Source of the DNA: a virus
Length of the DNA: 38,251 nucleotides
Strand: one strand, 5' to 3'
IMG/VR virus record: IMGVR_UViG_3300050015_001121
Location: 1-38,251 of that record
Shown here: one piece after another, positions 22,761 to 29,669 of the stretch
Numbering within the stretch: position 1 is the stretch's first letter
Layout: every line of letters starts with the position of its first letter
Program-made: the position numbers and the translations under genes
The notes under the pieces: model-generated
What the model was told of the DNA's origin: nothing
Databases searched by the model: none
Seen by the model: only the letters and a program-made list of their open reading frames with translations

Positions 22761-23294
22761 TTATTTCGCTTCTTCCTCTCTGTTCAACTTCCTCACATCC
22801 TCACTCTCACACTTCGCACAAGCAATCGTCACCGCATCGTGATCCTCTGCCTCAAATACTGAAATGCAGGTTTTGCAGATGAAGCGTTCGGTGGTCATTG
22901 GGGGGCCTTGTGTTACCGCTGTTTTCTTCTTGCAGATGTCACACTTTCCCTCCTTCAATTCTTTGACGATTTCTATAAGTTTGTTCAATGCAAATCCTTC
23001 GCAACTAATAGTCCCAACTGCATCTGGTTTAATCTTCAAGGAATCCCAATCAATAGATCGTGGCGGTTCGGGGGGGAGGATAGAAACAATCTCGGACACA
23101 TTTAAAAACACATAGTTTGCTAGCTGCATTTTAAGCTCGTAATGACCATTTACAATTTTTACATATCCCTTAACCAGAACCTCGTCGCCGTCTTTAAGTT
23201 CTTCCTTCTTAACGGCGGGCAATTCAACTTCAACATTATCCCCTGGTGCAAAGTCATTAAATAGATCAGGAATTAATTTGCCTTCTATCTTCAT
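22761..23294 (-). CDS. Early protein with OB-like N-terminus and zinc ribbon (paralogue of 25635-25973)
   Basis: The protein has 177 residues. The N-terminal ~100 residues match the protein at 25635-25973: MKIEGKL...NDFAPGDNVEVELP against MKLEGKL...NDYAPGDNVEIELP, later PEPPRSIDWDSLK against PEPPKGIDWQSLK, then KLIEIVKEL against KLVEIVKGL. This copy has an extra C-terminal cysteine region (CDICKK...CKTC...CAKC), a treble-cysteine zinc ribbon. The function is unknown. It overlaps its upstream neighbour by 4 bp. Confidence 0.7.
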   Translation of the reverse strand: MKIEGKLIPDLFNDFAPGDNVEVELPAVKKEELKDGDEVLVKGYVKIVNGHYELKMQLANYVFLNVSEIVSILPPEPPRSIDWDSLKIKPDAVGTISCEGFALNKLIEIVKELKEGKCDICKKKTAVTQGPPMTTERFICKTCISVFEAEDHDAVTIACAKCESEDVRKLNREEEAK

Positions 23295-23626
23295 GATTTC
23301 TCCTTGTCATCTCTCAAAATAGGTCTTTGAAATTCTGTCTTATACTCCAAGTGCCTTTGAAGTTTTCCTACTTTCCTTACAATAGAAATATAATCTCTAA
23401 ACATTTTTGCGTAGAGCTTGGGATAACCACTACCATTTTTCAGAATAACGTCAAACTTTTTTTCTCCATATAGGGCTAATCCCATATCAAGCATTGCGAT
23501 ATTGCAGGCACCATTACAGGCAGAAATATGTCTAAACTTAGCATACAGTTCACGCCATTCTTTACTTTTGTTTAACAGTTTCCACCTCCCTCTTCTCTCT
23601 TTTTCAAAATTGTCTATTGTTTTCAT
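23291..23626 (-). CDS. Basic helical early protein
   Basis: The protein has 111 residues and is rich in Lys and Arg, with helical segments and a small Cys/Ala stretch (HISACNGACNIAMLDMGLALYG). It is ATGA-coupled on both sides. No family is recognised. A host-takeover or nucleic-acid-binding role fits its charge but is guesswork. Confidence 0.6.
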   Translation of the reverse strand: MKTIDNFEKERRGRWKLLNKSKEWRELYAKFRHISACNGACNIAMLDMGLALYGEKKFDVILKNGSGYPKLYAKMFRDYISIVRKVGKLQRHLEYKTEFQRPILRDDKEKS

Positions 23627-24084
23627 TTCTTCCTCCCACTTTTAACCCGCAGGATTCTTTTGAGGTTTTCGCTGATATTTCTAATTAGCCATTGAGTATC
23701 TGCAAGAGATAATTCTGTATCTGAAACGTACGAGAACTTCTTTAGAATATCTACGATTACGCCCCTGTCAATCTCAACAGAATCCCTTGCGTCTGGTGAG
23801 GGGAGGGAGAGGGAATTTAAGGCTTTTGCTCTTACCTTCGGTTCAACTATCCACACATCGGGATAAGGTAGAATTGCGTTATCATATGCCTCAACCGCTT
23901 GCTTCATGGCGGCGGTTAGTTCGGTGGAGATGAAATTCCTGACAGCCTTAAATCCTTCCTCTATTTCGCAAAATGGAAAGCTGCTCTTTAATTCCCTGCA
24001 TCTCTCACCTTTGTCGCGGCAATTATTGCACACATTAAACTTCTCGTCAAAATCCTTTAATATTTCCTCTATCACTTTTGGCAT
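23623..24084 (-). CDS. Early protein of a three-member phage family
   Basis: The protein has 153 residues with AAAAAGGAG before its ATG. It shares an opening (MPKVIEEILKDFDEKF) and the ending ENLKRILRVKSG with the protein at 28020-28466 (MSKVIDEVRGILEDVF ... ENLKRILRVKKG), and a middle motif A-M-K-x-AVE-x-YD with the one at 28467-28769. This copy has extra cysteines (VCNNCRDKGERC), perhaps a zinc site. The role is unknown. It overlaps the end of the upstream gene by 38 bp. Confidence 0.7.
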   Translation of the reverse strand: MPKVIEEILKDFDEKFNVCNNCRDKGERCRELKSSFPFCEIEEGFKAVRNFISTELTAAMKQAVEAYDNAILPYPDVWIVEPKVRAKALNSLSLPSPDARDSVEIDRGVIVDILKKFSYVSDTELSLADTQWLIRNISENLKRILRVKSGRKK

Positions 24085-24475
24085 GGGATGGCTCCTTTTT
24101 TAATTTGTAGTCGTATAAGAATTTTTCTTTTTTCCATGATCCCTTATTCCCGTTTTCATATTCAAGCCATACGTCTTCTACTCCAACGTCTAGCACGATT
24201 AAGTGATACCCCATACAATTTACCCACACTTGACCGGAAACAAGCTGCGGTTTAGGTGGATTGATTGGTGCAAAGTATTCAGGATTACCTTGAACGATCT
24301 TGTAAGACAATATCGTTGAGAAGTCAGGAAACACAGCCCTATATCCACTATATTCTTCCAATCTATTATTTTTCATATCCTCAACAATCGACCCCTTCGT
24401 TAGCGTCCGTATCTTGCCAGAACTGCTCGGCAATGTTAAATCCTTAATCACTACATACTTTTCGTAATTGCTCAT
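24047..24475 (-). CDS. Hypothetical early protein
   Basis: The protein has 142 residues from the ATG at 24475, which has AAGGAG 7 nt upstream; a longer in-frame start at 24610 would overlap the YopX-like gene. The N-terminal beta segment (YEKYVVIKDLTLPSSSGKIRTLTKGS) and middle strand set (VSGQVWVNCMGYHLIVLDVGVEDVWLEYENG) suggest a compact beta domain, then a Lys-rich tail. No family is recognised. Confidence 0.65.
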   Translation of the reverse strand: MSNYEKYVVIKDLTLPSSSGKIRTLTKGSIVEDMKNNRLEEYSGYRAVFPDFSTILSYKIVQGNPEYFAPINPPKPQLVSGQVWVNCMGYHLIVLDVGVEDVWLEYENGNKGSWKKEKFLYDYKLKKEPSHAKSDRGNIKGF

Positions 24476-24476
24476 C

Positions 24477-24854
24477 TCATTCTCCTTGCTGCAAGAGTTC
24501 GGGGTTCTGATAAATATTTCCTTCAATATCGGAGTTTTTAACTTTGTGATCGAGAATACTAATTGGAGCAATGCGCTTATCACAGAAGTGTAGTTTGTAT
24601 GCTCCGTCATCTTCTTTCACAACAACGCACCTTAATTGTGGGATATTTCCAAAAATATCCCCCTCGAAAATCTCCACCCCGTTCTTGTCTTTGAGTCCGG
24701 TGCTCATTTGCTTATCGAGTATCTCGCAGTTATCGGTTAATATCCACGTCGGCATATTGTGTCTTTGTAAGATAATATCGTCCGTTAAGTAAACAAGCTC
24801 TATCTCGTTAAAATGCTTATTTCTACAAACGTATCTGAACCTAATTTCTCTCAT
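24477..24854 (-). CDS. YopX-like protein
   Basis: The protein has 125 residues. It shows the YopX family layout: MREIRFRYVCRNK at the N-terminus, the central signature GLKDKNGVEIFEGDI, and the C-terminal DIEGNIYQNPELL. The family is common in phages of many hosts and its function is not known. The C-terminal LLQQGE overlaps the next Shine-Dalgarno. Early expression as part of the operon is implied by position. Confidence 0.85.
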   Translation of the reverse strand: MREIRFRYVCRNKHFNEIELVYLTDDIILQRHNMPTWILTDNCEILDKQMSTGLKDKNGVEIFEGDIFGNIPQLRCVVVKEDDGAYKLHFCDKRIAPISILDHKVKNSDIEGNIYQNPELLQQGE

Positions 24855-24869
24855 TTCTTTTATCCTTCC

Positions 24870-25032
24870 CTAAATTTGGGATATTAGTTTTTTGATTTCT
24901 TTAAGTGCAAAATTGAATCCAGTATCAAAGCCATTGTCTCCGTCATCGTAATGTTGTGTAATTGGTATTTCTTTCGGCAACATCTTCCATACCTCATCCT
25001 TTTGGATGTAGCCGGATTCTTTTGCTTGTCAT
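24870..25032 (-). pseudogene. Small early gene with a one-base frameshift
   Basis: An ATG at 25032 overlaps the previous stop (ATGA), but its frame (MTSKRIRLHPKG) ends after 12 codons. Removing one A from the A4 run (plus-strand T4 at 25020-25023) would give MTSKESGYIQKDEVWKMLPKE and on to ALKEIKKLISQI, a 53-residue protein-like sequence ending at 24870. The open frame without the correction begins in phase just after the TGA at 25029. Causes could be a sequencing or assembly indel, a true mutation, or slippage. Confidence 0.55.
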
Positions 25033-25235
25033 TTTCTTAGCTCCATTCTTTCTATCTTTCTTTTAAGCTCCCATACATCCATGTTTAAATGCTCAACCAT
25101 CCCAAAAACAGTGTCTAATAAATACCAACTGTCGTCCTCGCTCATTTGATACTTGATTACAAGTGACCCCAACTTATTCCCAAATTGGCATAACTCGCAA
25201 TTGCACGGTTCACTTTTAACCACCTTTTTCTTCAT
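25029..25235 (-). CDS. Small cysteine-containing early protein
   Basis: The protein has 68 residues from the ATG at 25235 (AAGGAG 7 nt upstream; ATGA overlap with the previous gene). It has a basic N-terminus, then PCNCELCQFGNK (C-x-C-x-x-C), a helical middle (SEDDSWYLLDTVFGMVEHL) and a C-terminal helix ELKRKIERMELRK. It is not recognised. Confidence 0.6.
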   Translation of the reverse strand: MKKKVVKSEPCNCELCQFGNKLGSLVIKYQMSEDDSWYLLDTVFGMVEHLNMDVWELKRKIERMELRK

Positions 25236-25414
25236 CGGGTGACTCCTTTTAATATCCTTGCATCGGAACACTTTAACCAGCGGTTTTCTTTTCCGTCGTT
25301 TGACTGTATTCCCATAATACCGTCTGTCGGATTAGCATCAATCCCATTCTCTTTCATTTCTTTAGCCAAACGATCTGATATAGTTGCCCTAAAAGTCATT
25401 TCCAGTACCTTCAC
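25232..25414 (-). CDS. Small hypothetical early protein (GTG start)
   Basis: The protein has 60 residues. The GTG at 25414 follows AGGAGGGA. The sequence has a strand (VLEMTFRATIS), a helix (DRLAKEMKENGID) and a basic C-terminus. It is ATGA-coupled to the next gene. No family is recognised. Confidence 0.6.
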   Translation of the reverse strand: MKVLEMTFRATISDRLAKEMKENGIDANPTDGIMGIQSNDGKENRWLKCSDARILKGVTR

Positions 25415-25422
25415 ACTCCCTC

Positions 25423-25629
25423 CTAAATTTCCGCAATTCTGCGGGTTAGTTCTTGCTTTGAAATTAAATACCCATCAATATCTCTATACTCATGGTCTAG
25501 CTCTTTGCACGAATTCACCCGGGCAATGAACTCTGATTTAATTTGGCGTGCAATAGATTGTGTATTAATGTACGGCAGTGTTCCAAATTTATCTGTACAG
25601 TTATCATCTAATATCTTTTGTATGCTCAC
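25423..25629 (-). CDS. Small hypothetical early protein (GTG start)
   Basis: The protein has 68 residues. The GTG start at 25629 is preceded by AGGGAAA. It is mostly helical (SIQKILDDNC ... SIARQIKSEFIARVNSCKEL) and ends KQELTRRIAEI. It lies 5 bp from the upstream paralogue gene. The function is unknown. Confidence 0.6.
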   Translation of the reverse strand: MSIQKILDDNCTDKFGTLPYINTQSIARQIKSEFIARVNSCKELDHEYRDIDGYLISKQELTRRIAEI

Positions 25630-25634
25630 TTTCC

Positions 25635-25973
25635 CTACTTTTCCACCAACCCCTTGACGATTTCTACCAGCTTATCAAGCTTATCTGCATTGTCTTCATA
25701 GTTAAAGGGGTCTTGAACTTTTAATGACTGCCAATCAATACCCTTCGGCGGTTCGGGGGAAAGGACGGCGACGATCCTTTCTTTTGATAACCAACCAGAG
25801 CATATGTCGCAAGCAAAATAGTCGTCAGTAGCCCATGACATTGTTACTTCAATCAATGCTTTAGTACCATGTTTCAACTTCTCTGTATCGACCGGAGGCA
25901 ATTCAATTTCAACATTATCTCCCGGAGCATAATCATTAACACCATCATTTACCAGCTTTCCTTCAAGTTTCAT
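25635..25973 (-). CDS. Early protein, shorter paralogue of 22761-23294
   Basis: The protein has 112 residues. It has the same N-terminal MK-x-EGKL...APGDNVE-x-ELP, the same PEPP-x-x-IDW-x-SLK and the same closing KLVEIVKGL helix as the 177-residue protein 3 kb away, but lacks the zinc-ribbon tail. Two cysteines (CDICSGW) lie in the middle instead. This is a within-genome duplication with domain loss or gain. The function is unknown. Confidence 0.7.
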   Translation of the reverse strand: MKLEGKLVNDGVNDYAPGDNVEIELPPVDTEKLKHGTKALIEVTMSWATDDYFACDICSGWLSKERIVAVLSPEPPKGIDWQSLKVQDPFNYEDNADKLDKLVEIVKGLVEK

Positions 25974-26170
25974 CTAACTTTCCTCCCTAATCCCCTCAAA
26001 AACAGTGAAATGCGTTTGAGGATGGATGGTTTGTAGTGTTCACATTCCCCATCATAATTATTTGACTGCGGAAACATTTTAATTGAATAGGGTGTGTTTA
26101 CCCTACACCACCCTTTTATGTTGTCGCTATTCCGACTTCTGCAATCCTTACAGTAAACCTTTTCGGTCAT
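25970..26170 (-). CDS. Small zinc-binding early protein
   Basis: The protein has 66 residues from the ATG at 26170 (GGAGG upstream, ATGA overlap). MTEKVYCKDCRSRNSDNIKGWCRVN then GECEHYK gives the C-x-x-C...C...C-x-H pattern of a small phage zinc-protein family. The C-terminus is an amphipathic basic helix (ILKRISLFLRGLGRKV) that might touch membrane or nucleic acid. Confidence 0.65.
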   Translation of the reverse strand: MTEKVYCKDCRSRNSDNIKGWCRVNTPYSIKMFPQSNNYDGECEHYKPSILKRISLFLRGLGRKVR

Positions 26171-26388
26171 TTTGCCTCCATGAGTTTGTTTTGACATTTT
26201 CCACAATAATTGCACCCATCGATCTGCTTAAAAGAATCTTGCCATATATCAGAAAAGTAGTGATGTTCTGGAAACATGGCCCACATAGCCAATTCAGCCC
26301 AACAATAATTTTTATTTTTATTGTCTACCAAAACGGCTATTTTCATCCTTACTTTTACTTCAAGCCATTCAAAGAATTTCACTCTCAT
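26167..26388 (-). CDS. Small early protein with C-terminal cysteine knuckle
   Basis: The protein has 73 residues. The N-terminal strand/helix is MRVKFFEWLEVKVRMKIAVL, the middle is aromatic (CWAELAMWAMFPEHHYF), and the end is GCNYCGKCQNK (C-x-x-C-x-x-C). It is ATGA-coupled to both neighbours. The GTG two codons later has better Shine-Dalgarno spacing, so the true start may be 26382. Confidence 0.6.
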   Translation of the reverse strand: MRVKFFEWLEVKVRMKIAVLVDNKNKNYCWAELAMWAMFPEHHYFSDIWQDSFKQIDGCNYCGKCQNKLMEAK

Positions 26389-26777
26389 TCTCCTTCCCCC
26401 GTCAGACCGTTTGATTTGAGGTAGATGAGCATTTTGCCGAAAACATCAGCCATTGTGCCTATTCCTTCGTCACAATATAGTTCATTCGACGATGTTGGGT
26501 AAAATGCTTTGTAAGATACGCCCCATGCGTTTCCTGATTCAAACTTTACTATTGTTAATTGCCATGTCTGTCCATCAACCTTGATATATGGCGGCAACAG
26601 CTCGCCCAGCTCTGAGACGGTGAAGGCGGAAATTTTATCTTCTCTTATAATAAATTCTTCCTTGTAAAATACTTTCCCGCTTGTTTCTCCCCAATAAAAC
26701 AAACTGTCCTGCGGAACTCCCAAATCTCGCAACTTGCGGCTAATGTCTAGTCTCGTTACCTCGTTATTAATTTTCAC
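26385..26777 (-). CDS. Conserved phage hypothetical protein
   Basis: The protein has 130 residues, with a GTG start inside GTGA of the previous stop. LRDLGVPQDSLFYWG near the start, SAFTVSELGELLPPYI in the middle and MADVFGKMLIYLKSNGL at the end match a family frequent in phages and prophages, in which the last motif is usually ...KMLIYLxxNGL. No function is assigned to the family. It lies within the early operon. Confidence 0.75.
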   Translation of the reverse strand: MKINNEVTRLDISRKLRDLGVPQDSLFYWGETSGKVFYKEEFIIREDKISAFTVSELGELLPPYIKVDGQTWQLTIVKFESGNAWGVSYKAFYPTSSNELYCDEGIGTMADVFGKMLIYLKSNGLTGEGE

Positions 26778-26923
26778 TTTATCTCATTTTCGCAGGAAAT
26801 GGCATCGTACTTTTTCCAAAAATCAACAACCCACCTTGCGTAAAGTTTTACGAACTCGGAAGCACGGATTGTGCAGTATTTAAATCCATTCCAGTAAAAT
26901 CTAATATCAATTCTGTGTTTCAC
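26774..26923 (-). CDS. Tiny aromatic/basic protein (GTG start)
   Basis: This 49-residue frame starts at GTG within the GTGA of the preceding stop and ends within GTGA at the next start, the coupling style of its neighbours; AAGGA lies 6 nt before. It begins MKHRIDIRFYWNGFKYC (GTG read as Met) and is rich in Trp, Tyr, Phe, Lys and Arg. It fills what would otherwise be an empty 142-bp gap. It is not recognised. Confidence 0.65.
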   Translation of the reverse strand: MKHRIDIRFYWNGFKYCTIRASEFVKLYARWVVDFWKKYDAISCENEIK

Positions 26924-27111
26924 CTGTCATCCTTCCCGCCCGAAAGTTCGGGGGATTCTTTCTTTCTATATCCGCAGTTGTAAAGATATTCCGCAAGCTG
27001 CCTAGCGTTAATCTTCACAAAATTTGTATTACATTTATCGGGATAAATAAAACCGCAATCATGTATTTGTATTATGTCTATCAGGTTGGCTACCTCTTTT
27101 GATTTACTCAT
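26920..27111 (-). CDS. Small hypothetical early protein
   Basis: The protein has 63 residues with GGAGGGG before its ATG. LIDIIQIHDCGFIYPDKC and INARQLAEYLYNCGYRKK form a helix-strand-helix ending in Y-x-x-GYRK, a common ending in small phage proteins. ATGA/GTGA overlaps occur on both sides. The function is unknown. Confidence 0.65.
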   Translation of the reverse strand: MSKSKEVANLIDIIQIHDCGFIYPDKCNTNFVKINARQLAEYLYNCGYRKKESPELSGGKDDR

Positions 27112-27386
27112 TTCTTCCCCTCCAGCAAGGCGGTTATTTTAGCGTTGAGTTCTTCAATGTCTTTGCAATAATCATCGCCATTTTTTATTACCGCCTGATG
27201 CTCGTTATCGGATATTTTTATTATTTTCCAGTATGCCACCCCTAACCCCTCAATCCCCTCCTTCAATCTTTTCACCTCCTCCTTTAGCTCTGCGTTCTGG
27301 GATTGCAGGGATTCGATTATCTTCTGTATTGCGCCCAAGTTACGCATTGTTTCCATTAAATTTCTTATTGCCTCTTTCTCACTCAC
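27108..27386 (-). CDS. Coiled-coil early protein (GTG start)
   Basis: The protein has 92 residues. The GTG is preceded by AAGGAGG. The first ~45 residues are a strong heptad coiled coil (IQKIIESLQSQNAELKEEVKRLKEGIEGL), and the end is a second helix (CKDIEELNAKITALLEGKK). It is probably an oligomeric adaptor. No family is recognised. Confidence 0.65.
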   Translation of the reverse strand: MSEKEAIRNLMETMRNLGAIQKIIESLQSQNAELKEEVKRLKEGIEGLGVAYWKIIKISDNEHQAVIKNGDDYCKDIEELNAKITALLEGKK

Positions 27387-27411
27387 AAATCCTCCTTAAA
27401 GGGTGGTTATT

Positions 27412-28017
27412 TTAAATTAACGGAGCCTGATCGGCTGATTCTCCGTACTGCGGATCGATACGAAAATTCACCATTTGATTATGCTTACGCACGTTGTGTC
27501 TGAATGTTTTTATTTCTTCCGATGTCCAGTAGATAGGATTTATATTTGGAGATATCTGATTATCAAAATAGCAGTCTGCCATTTTGACGTTCCATATCTT
27601 GCAAAGATCCATTTTTCTCATGTTCTCCGAGAAACTTATACGCCAGTTGCATATACAGAAAATCATAATTTCATTCGGACGATAACCTACCTTTAACAGC
27701 ATTTCTACGGAAGATTTTATTTTGCACTGCTGACCGAAAGAACTATCCCAGGCTATACGAATGTTTCTGAAACGGCTGGCTTTGAGTGCTATCGCTATAT
27801 CTTTTGTCATGTAGCGATAATCGACCCCACACACAAGCTCGTAATATACCACCTTTCCATTCACGCGAATATCGCCGAGCTTTTTAATGATCGACAATGC
27901 TTCTTTTTGGCATAAATGAGTGCATCTGAATTGTTCGTCCGTGTTGTCAAAAATGCAATCATCAATATCACCACCACAGTAACACACTAAGCCGCAATCG
28001 GGACAAGTATGTGCCAT
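27412..28017 (-). CDS. Zinc-finger protein fused to a radical-SAM-like barrel segment
   Basis: The protein has 201 residues. Residues 1-36 hold CPDCGLVCYCGG and CTHLCQ, a phage zinc knuckle. Residues ~55-195 resemble the latter part of phage radical-SAM-like proteins: DYRYMTKDIAIALKASRFRNIRIAWDSSF, then IMIFCICNWRISFSENMRKMDLCKIW, then VKMADCYFDNQISPNINPIYW, and RKHNQMVNFRIDPQ. The cluster motif CxxxCxxC of true radical-SAM enzymes is not found, so it may be a catalytically degenerate or truncated member joined to a zinc finger. The function is unknown. Confidence 0.55.
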   Translation of the reverse strand: MAHTCPDCGLVCYCGGDIDDCIFDNTDEQFRCTHLCQKEALSIIKKLGDIRVNGKVVYYELVCGVDYRYMTKDIAIALKASRFRNIRIAWDSSFGQQCKIKSSVEMLLKVGYRPNEIMIFCICNWRISFSENMRKMDLCKIWNVKMADCYFDNQISPNINPIYWTSEEIKTFRHNVRKHNQMVNFRIDPQYGESADQAPLI

Positions 28018-28019
28018 GA

Positions 28020-28466
28020 TTATTCTCCTTTCTTCACCCTTAGAATCCTTTTGAGATTTTCGGGGCGGTTCATAAATTCATGGAATCCCAAATCCTTGCA
28101 TTCTTCTGATTGCGCCTTGTATGCTTCTTCAAGTTTTGCAAGTGCTGCATAACTTATTTCAACCCCATCCCTCAAATCTGCGGCGGGGAGGGAGAGTTCT
28201 TCTCTTAACTCGTTTCTGAATATAGTTGTGTCTATATATCCATCGCGATCGTACGGGAGCAATATCCTCTCAACAGTTGTCGCAAATTCATCGACCGCCT
28301 CATCTGCTGCTCGTTTCGTGGCGGAGGTTATTTGTTTCAGAGCACTTGCAACCGCAAATGTCATAGCTAAATCTTCATCTTTTGGATGCTCATTTACGTT
28401 AGCCATTCTTCCACAACAAAACACATCTTCTAAAATCCCTCTCACTTCATCAATCACTTTTGACAT
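28020..28466 (-). CDS. Early protein of the three-member family
   Basis: The protein has 148 residues. The opening MSKVIDEVRGILEDVF and the ending ENLKRILRVKKG mirror the protein at 23623-24084, and the middle (ALKQITSATKRAADEAVDEFATTVERIL) aligns with the A-x-K-x-A-x-E-x-YD helix of the others. It is mostly helical. It lies directly next to the third member, consistent with local duplication. The function is unknown. Confidence 0.7.
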   Translation of the reverse strand: MSKVIDEVRGILEDVFCCGRMANVNEHPKDEDLAMTFAVASALKQITSATKRAADEAVDEFATTVERILLPYDRDGYIDTTIFRNELREELSLPAADLRDGVEISYAALAKLEEAYKAQSEECKDLGFHEFMNRPENLKRILRVKKGE

Positions 28467-28769
28467 TTAATTATCTCCTTTCTCTGGGATACCAAGGTCG
28501 GCAAGTAATTGCTTTCTTCTTTCTACTAAATGTCTACCACGACAATTTTCTATTGTCGGATGATCTATTATCTCTGCTATGCGTTTCAAATTCAGTTCCT
28601 TATCATACACCTCAACAGCTCGTTTCATGGCGACGGCTAGGAATGTCTTGATTTTAGGTATAGTGCAGTTCTTCCAATACTCGGAACTTGTGCCGTCCAT
28701 AGTAGGGTGAGACTTAGCAACGAACTTATCCTCAAACTCTTTCATCACTTCATCAATTTCTTTTGACAT
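28467..28769 (-). CDS. Early protein of the three-member family (short member)
   Basis: The protein has 100 residues. MSKEIDEVMKEFEDKFVAKSH matches the N-terminus of the 148- and 153-residue proteins, and AVAMKRAVEVYDKELNLKRIAEI matches their middle helix; the C-terminal part diverges and the LKRILRVK ending is lost. Adjacent placement to the 148-residue member suggests tandem duplication. The function is unknown. Confidence 0.7.
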   Translation of the reverse strand: MSKEIDEVMKEFEDKFVAKSHPTMDGTSSEYWKNCTIPKIKTFLAVAMKRAVEVYDKELNLKRIAEIIDHPTIENCRGRHLVERRKQLLADLGIPEKGDN

Positions 28770-28951
28770 TATTTTATCCTCCGAAATTCAACGACCCAAA
28801 CGAATGGGTTTCTCGACCACGGGAATGACTTACCGTAAATACTGTTCCATCTATCTGCGAAGTGCATCCGCGCATTGCAAATGTCGATGAACGGAATTTT
28901 GCTTTCAGAGATACCTTCGGAGTTTATGTCAGAAAGGCCTATATCCCGCAC
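28769..28951 (-). pseudogene. C-terminal fragment of an ASCH-domain protein
   Basis: This 60-residue frame (GTG at 28951, poor ribosome binding site spacing) looks like only the C-terminal end of phage ASCH-domain proteins: RDIGLSDINSEGI, then ADRWNSIYGK and NPFVWVVEFRRI (family pattern: RDI-x-x-x-D-x-x-x-EG, W-N-S-I-Y-G-K, NP-x-VWV-x-EF). The N-terminal part, including the strand after the ASCH start, is missing. The frame remains open upstream for several codons but inside an RNA-ligase-like gene in another frame. It is probably a remnant, though short translation is possible. Confidence 0.6.
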
Positions 28952-29081
28952 CCTCTTCAGTGAATACCCATTTATTGTCTTTCAGGTATTCAAATTCAGG
29001 AAGCGTCCAAGTACCTTCAATAATCCTGTTAGTTACCTTATCCCTCTTAAACATCGTTTGAATCTTGTGATACTCTTTCAT
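28929..29081 (-). pseudogene. N-terminal fragment of a phage RNA ligase
   Basis: The ATG at 29081 has AGGAGGGAGGG upstream. The 50-residue frame MKEYHKIQTMFKRD..., with PEFEYLKDNKWVFTE, matches the start of the phage RNA ligase family, which continues EKVDGT with the nucleotidyl-accepting Lys. Here the match breaks off exactly before that lysine (FTEEGAGYRPF, stop at 28929). The catalytic lysine and all later motifs are absent, so no ligase activity is expected. The 3' part overlaps the ASCH-like fragment in another frame, marking a recombination joint. Confidence 0.65.
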
Positions 29082-29096
29082 ATCCCTCCCTCCTTT

Positions 29097-29453
29097 TTAG
29101 TCGGTCAATCCTACTTTCACATCACTAAACCACTCGCTAATCTCTACCTCAATCCTATCCTCTTTTGCTGCATATTTCTCGATAACGTAGCGCATTATCT
29201 TCCTGTCGTCCTCAATCAATCCTTTCTGCACTATGCAATCCGTAAGTATTTTTACGAGATTGTCGCCGTCCGTCCTTTTGCAGTTCACAAGGTAAAACTT
29301 GTACCGCATTTCCACTAAGCCGCATATTTTCTGATTGTTCGGCAACAATGTTGCAATGTCACGGCAATACTGATTACATTCTTTTGTTTTGAATCTCCGG
29401 CCCTGAAACGCTGCGTTGATGCTTAACGGCTTTATCGGCAATTGCAGTAACAC
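29097..29453 (-). CDS. rusA: RusA-type Holliday junction resolvase
   Basis: The protein has 118 residues with a GTG start behind a strong GGAGG (6-nt spacing). The family pattern is clear: PLSINAAFQGRRFKT at the N-terminus, KRTDGDNLVKILTD with acidic residues D62, D64 and D72, and EDDRKI (D82/D83) before the last strand. These acids bind the metal ions that cut four-way junctions. It would debranch DNA before packaging. It overlaps the zinc-motif gene upstream by 80 bp. Confidence 0.9.
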   Translation of the reverse strand: MLLQLPIKPLSINAAFQGRRFKTKECNQYCRDIATLLPNNQKICGLVEMRYKFYLVNCKRTDGDNLVKILTDCIVQKGLIEDDRKIMRYVIEKYAAKEDRIEVEISEWFSDVKVGLTD

Positions 29454-29577
29454 TCACCACCTCCGGTACTATCCATTGCGGTACATAGCCTTCGCCAAAG
29501 CAAGTCTTACAAAATTCTTTGCTGTGTTCCGTATCCACTCCCGAACCTTCGCAAGTAGGGCAACGGACTTTACGCAT
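29374..29577 (-). CDS. Small DnaJ-type zinc-motif protein
   Basis: The protein has 67 residues with GGAGG before its ATG. CPTCEGSG and CKTCFGEG are two CxxCxGxG repeats of the DnaJ zinc-finger kind, followed by a Val-rich tail. It precedes and overlaps rusA. Such small proteins are frequent in phage recombination/replication operons; their role is not known. Confidence 0.7.
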   Translation of the reverse strand: MRKVRCPTCEGSGVDTEHSKEFCKTCFGEGYVPQWIVPEVVSVTAIADKAVKHQRSVSGPEIQNKRM

Positions 29578-29669
29578 TGTTTTCCTCCGTATAGGTATTT
29601 TTCGTCAATGATCGCGGCAGGTATAATCGAAGCAATGAGGATGAGTAGTAGGATTTTGAGGATTAGCAT
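29469..29669 (-). CDS. Possible small membrane protein overlapping the zinc-motif gene
   Basis: From the ATG at 29669 the frame gives 66 residues with a strong hydrophobic helix (LILKILLLILIASIIPAAI, ~2-20). It would fill the 85-bp gap between neighbouring genes, and AAAGG lies about 10 nt upstream. Against it, the last ~36 codons overlap the zinc-motif gene in a different frame and look like its shadow. It is a real short membrane peptide or chance; undecided. Confidence 0.35.
   Translation of the reverse strand: MLILKILLLILIASIIPAAIIDEKYLYGGKQCVKSVALLAKVREWIRNTAKNFVRLALAKAMYRNG

Noticed and set aside
24870-25031. TGA readthrough or TGA recoding at 25029-25031
   Set aside because: TGA is used as a normal stop in many ATGA overlaps throughout the genome, and a one-base shift at the adjacent A4 run explains the downstream frame better.
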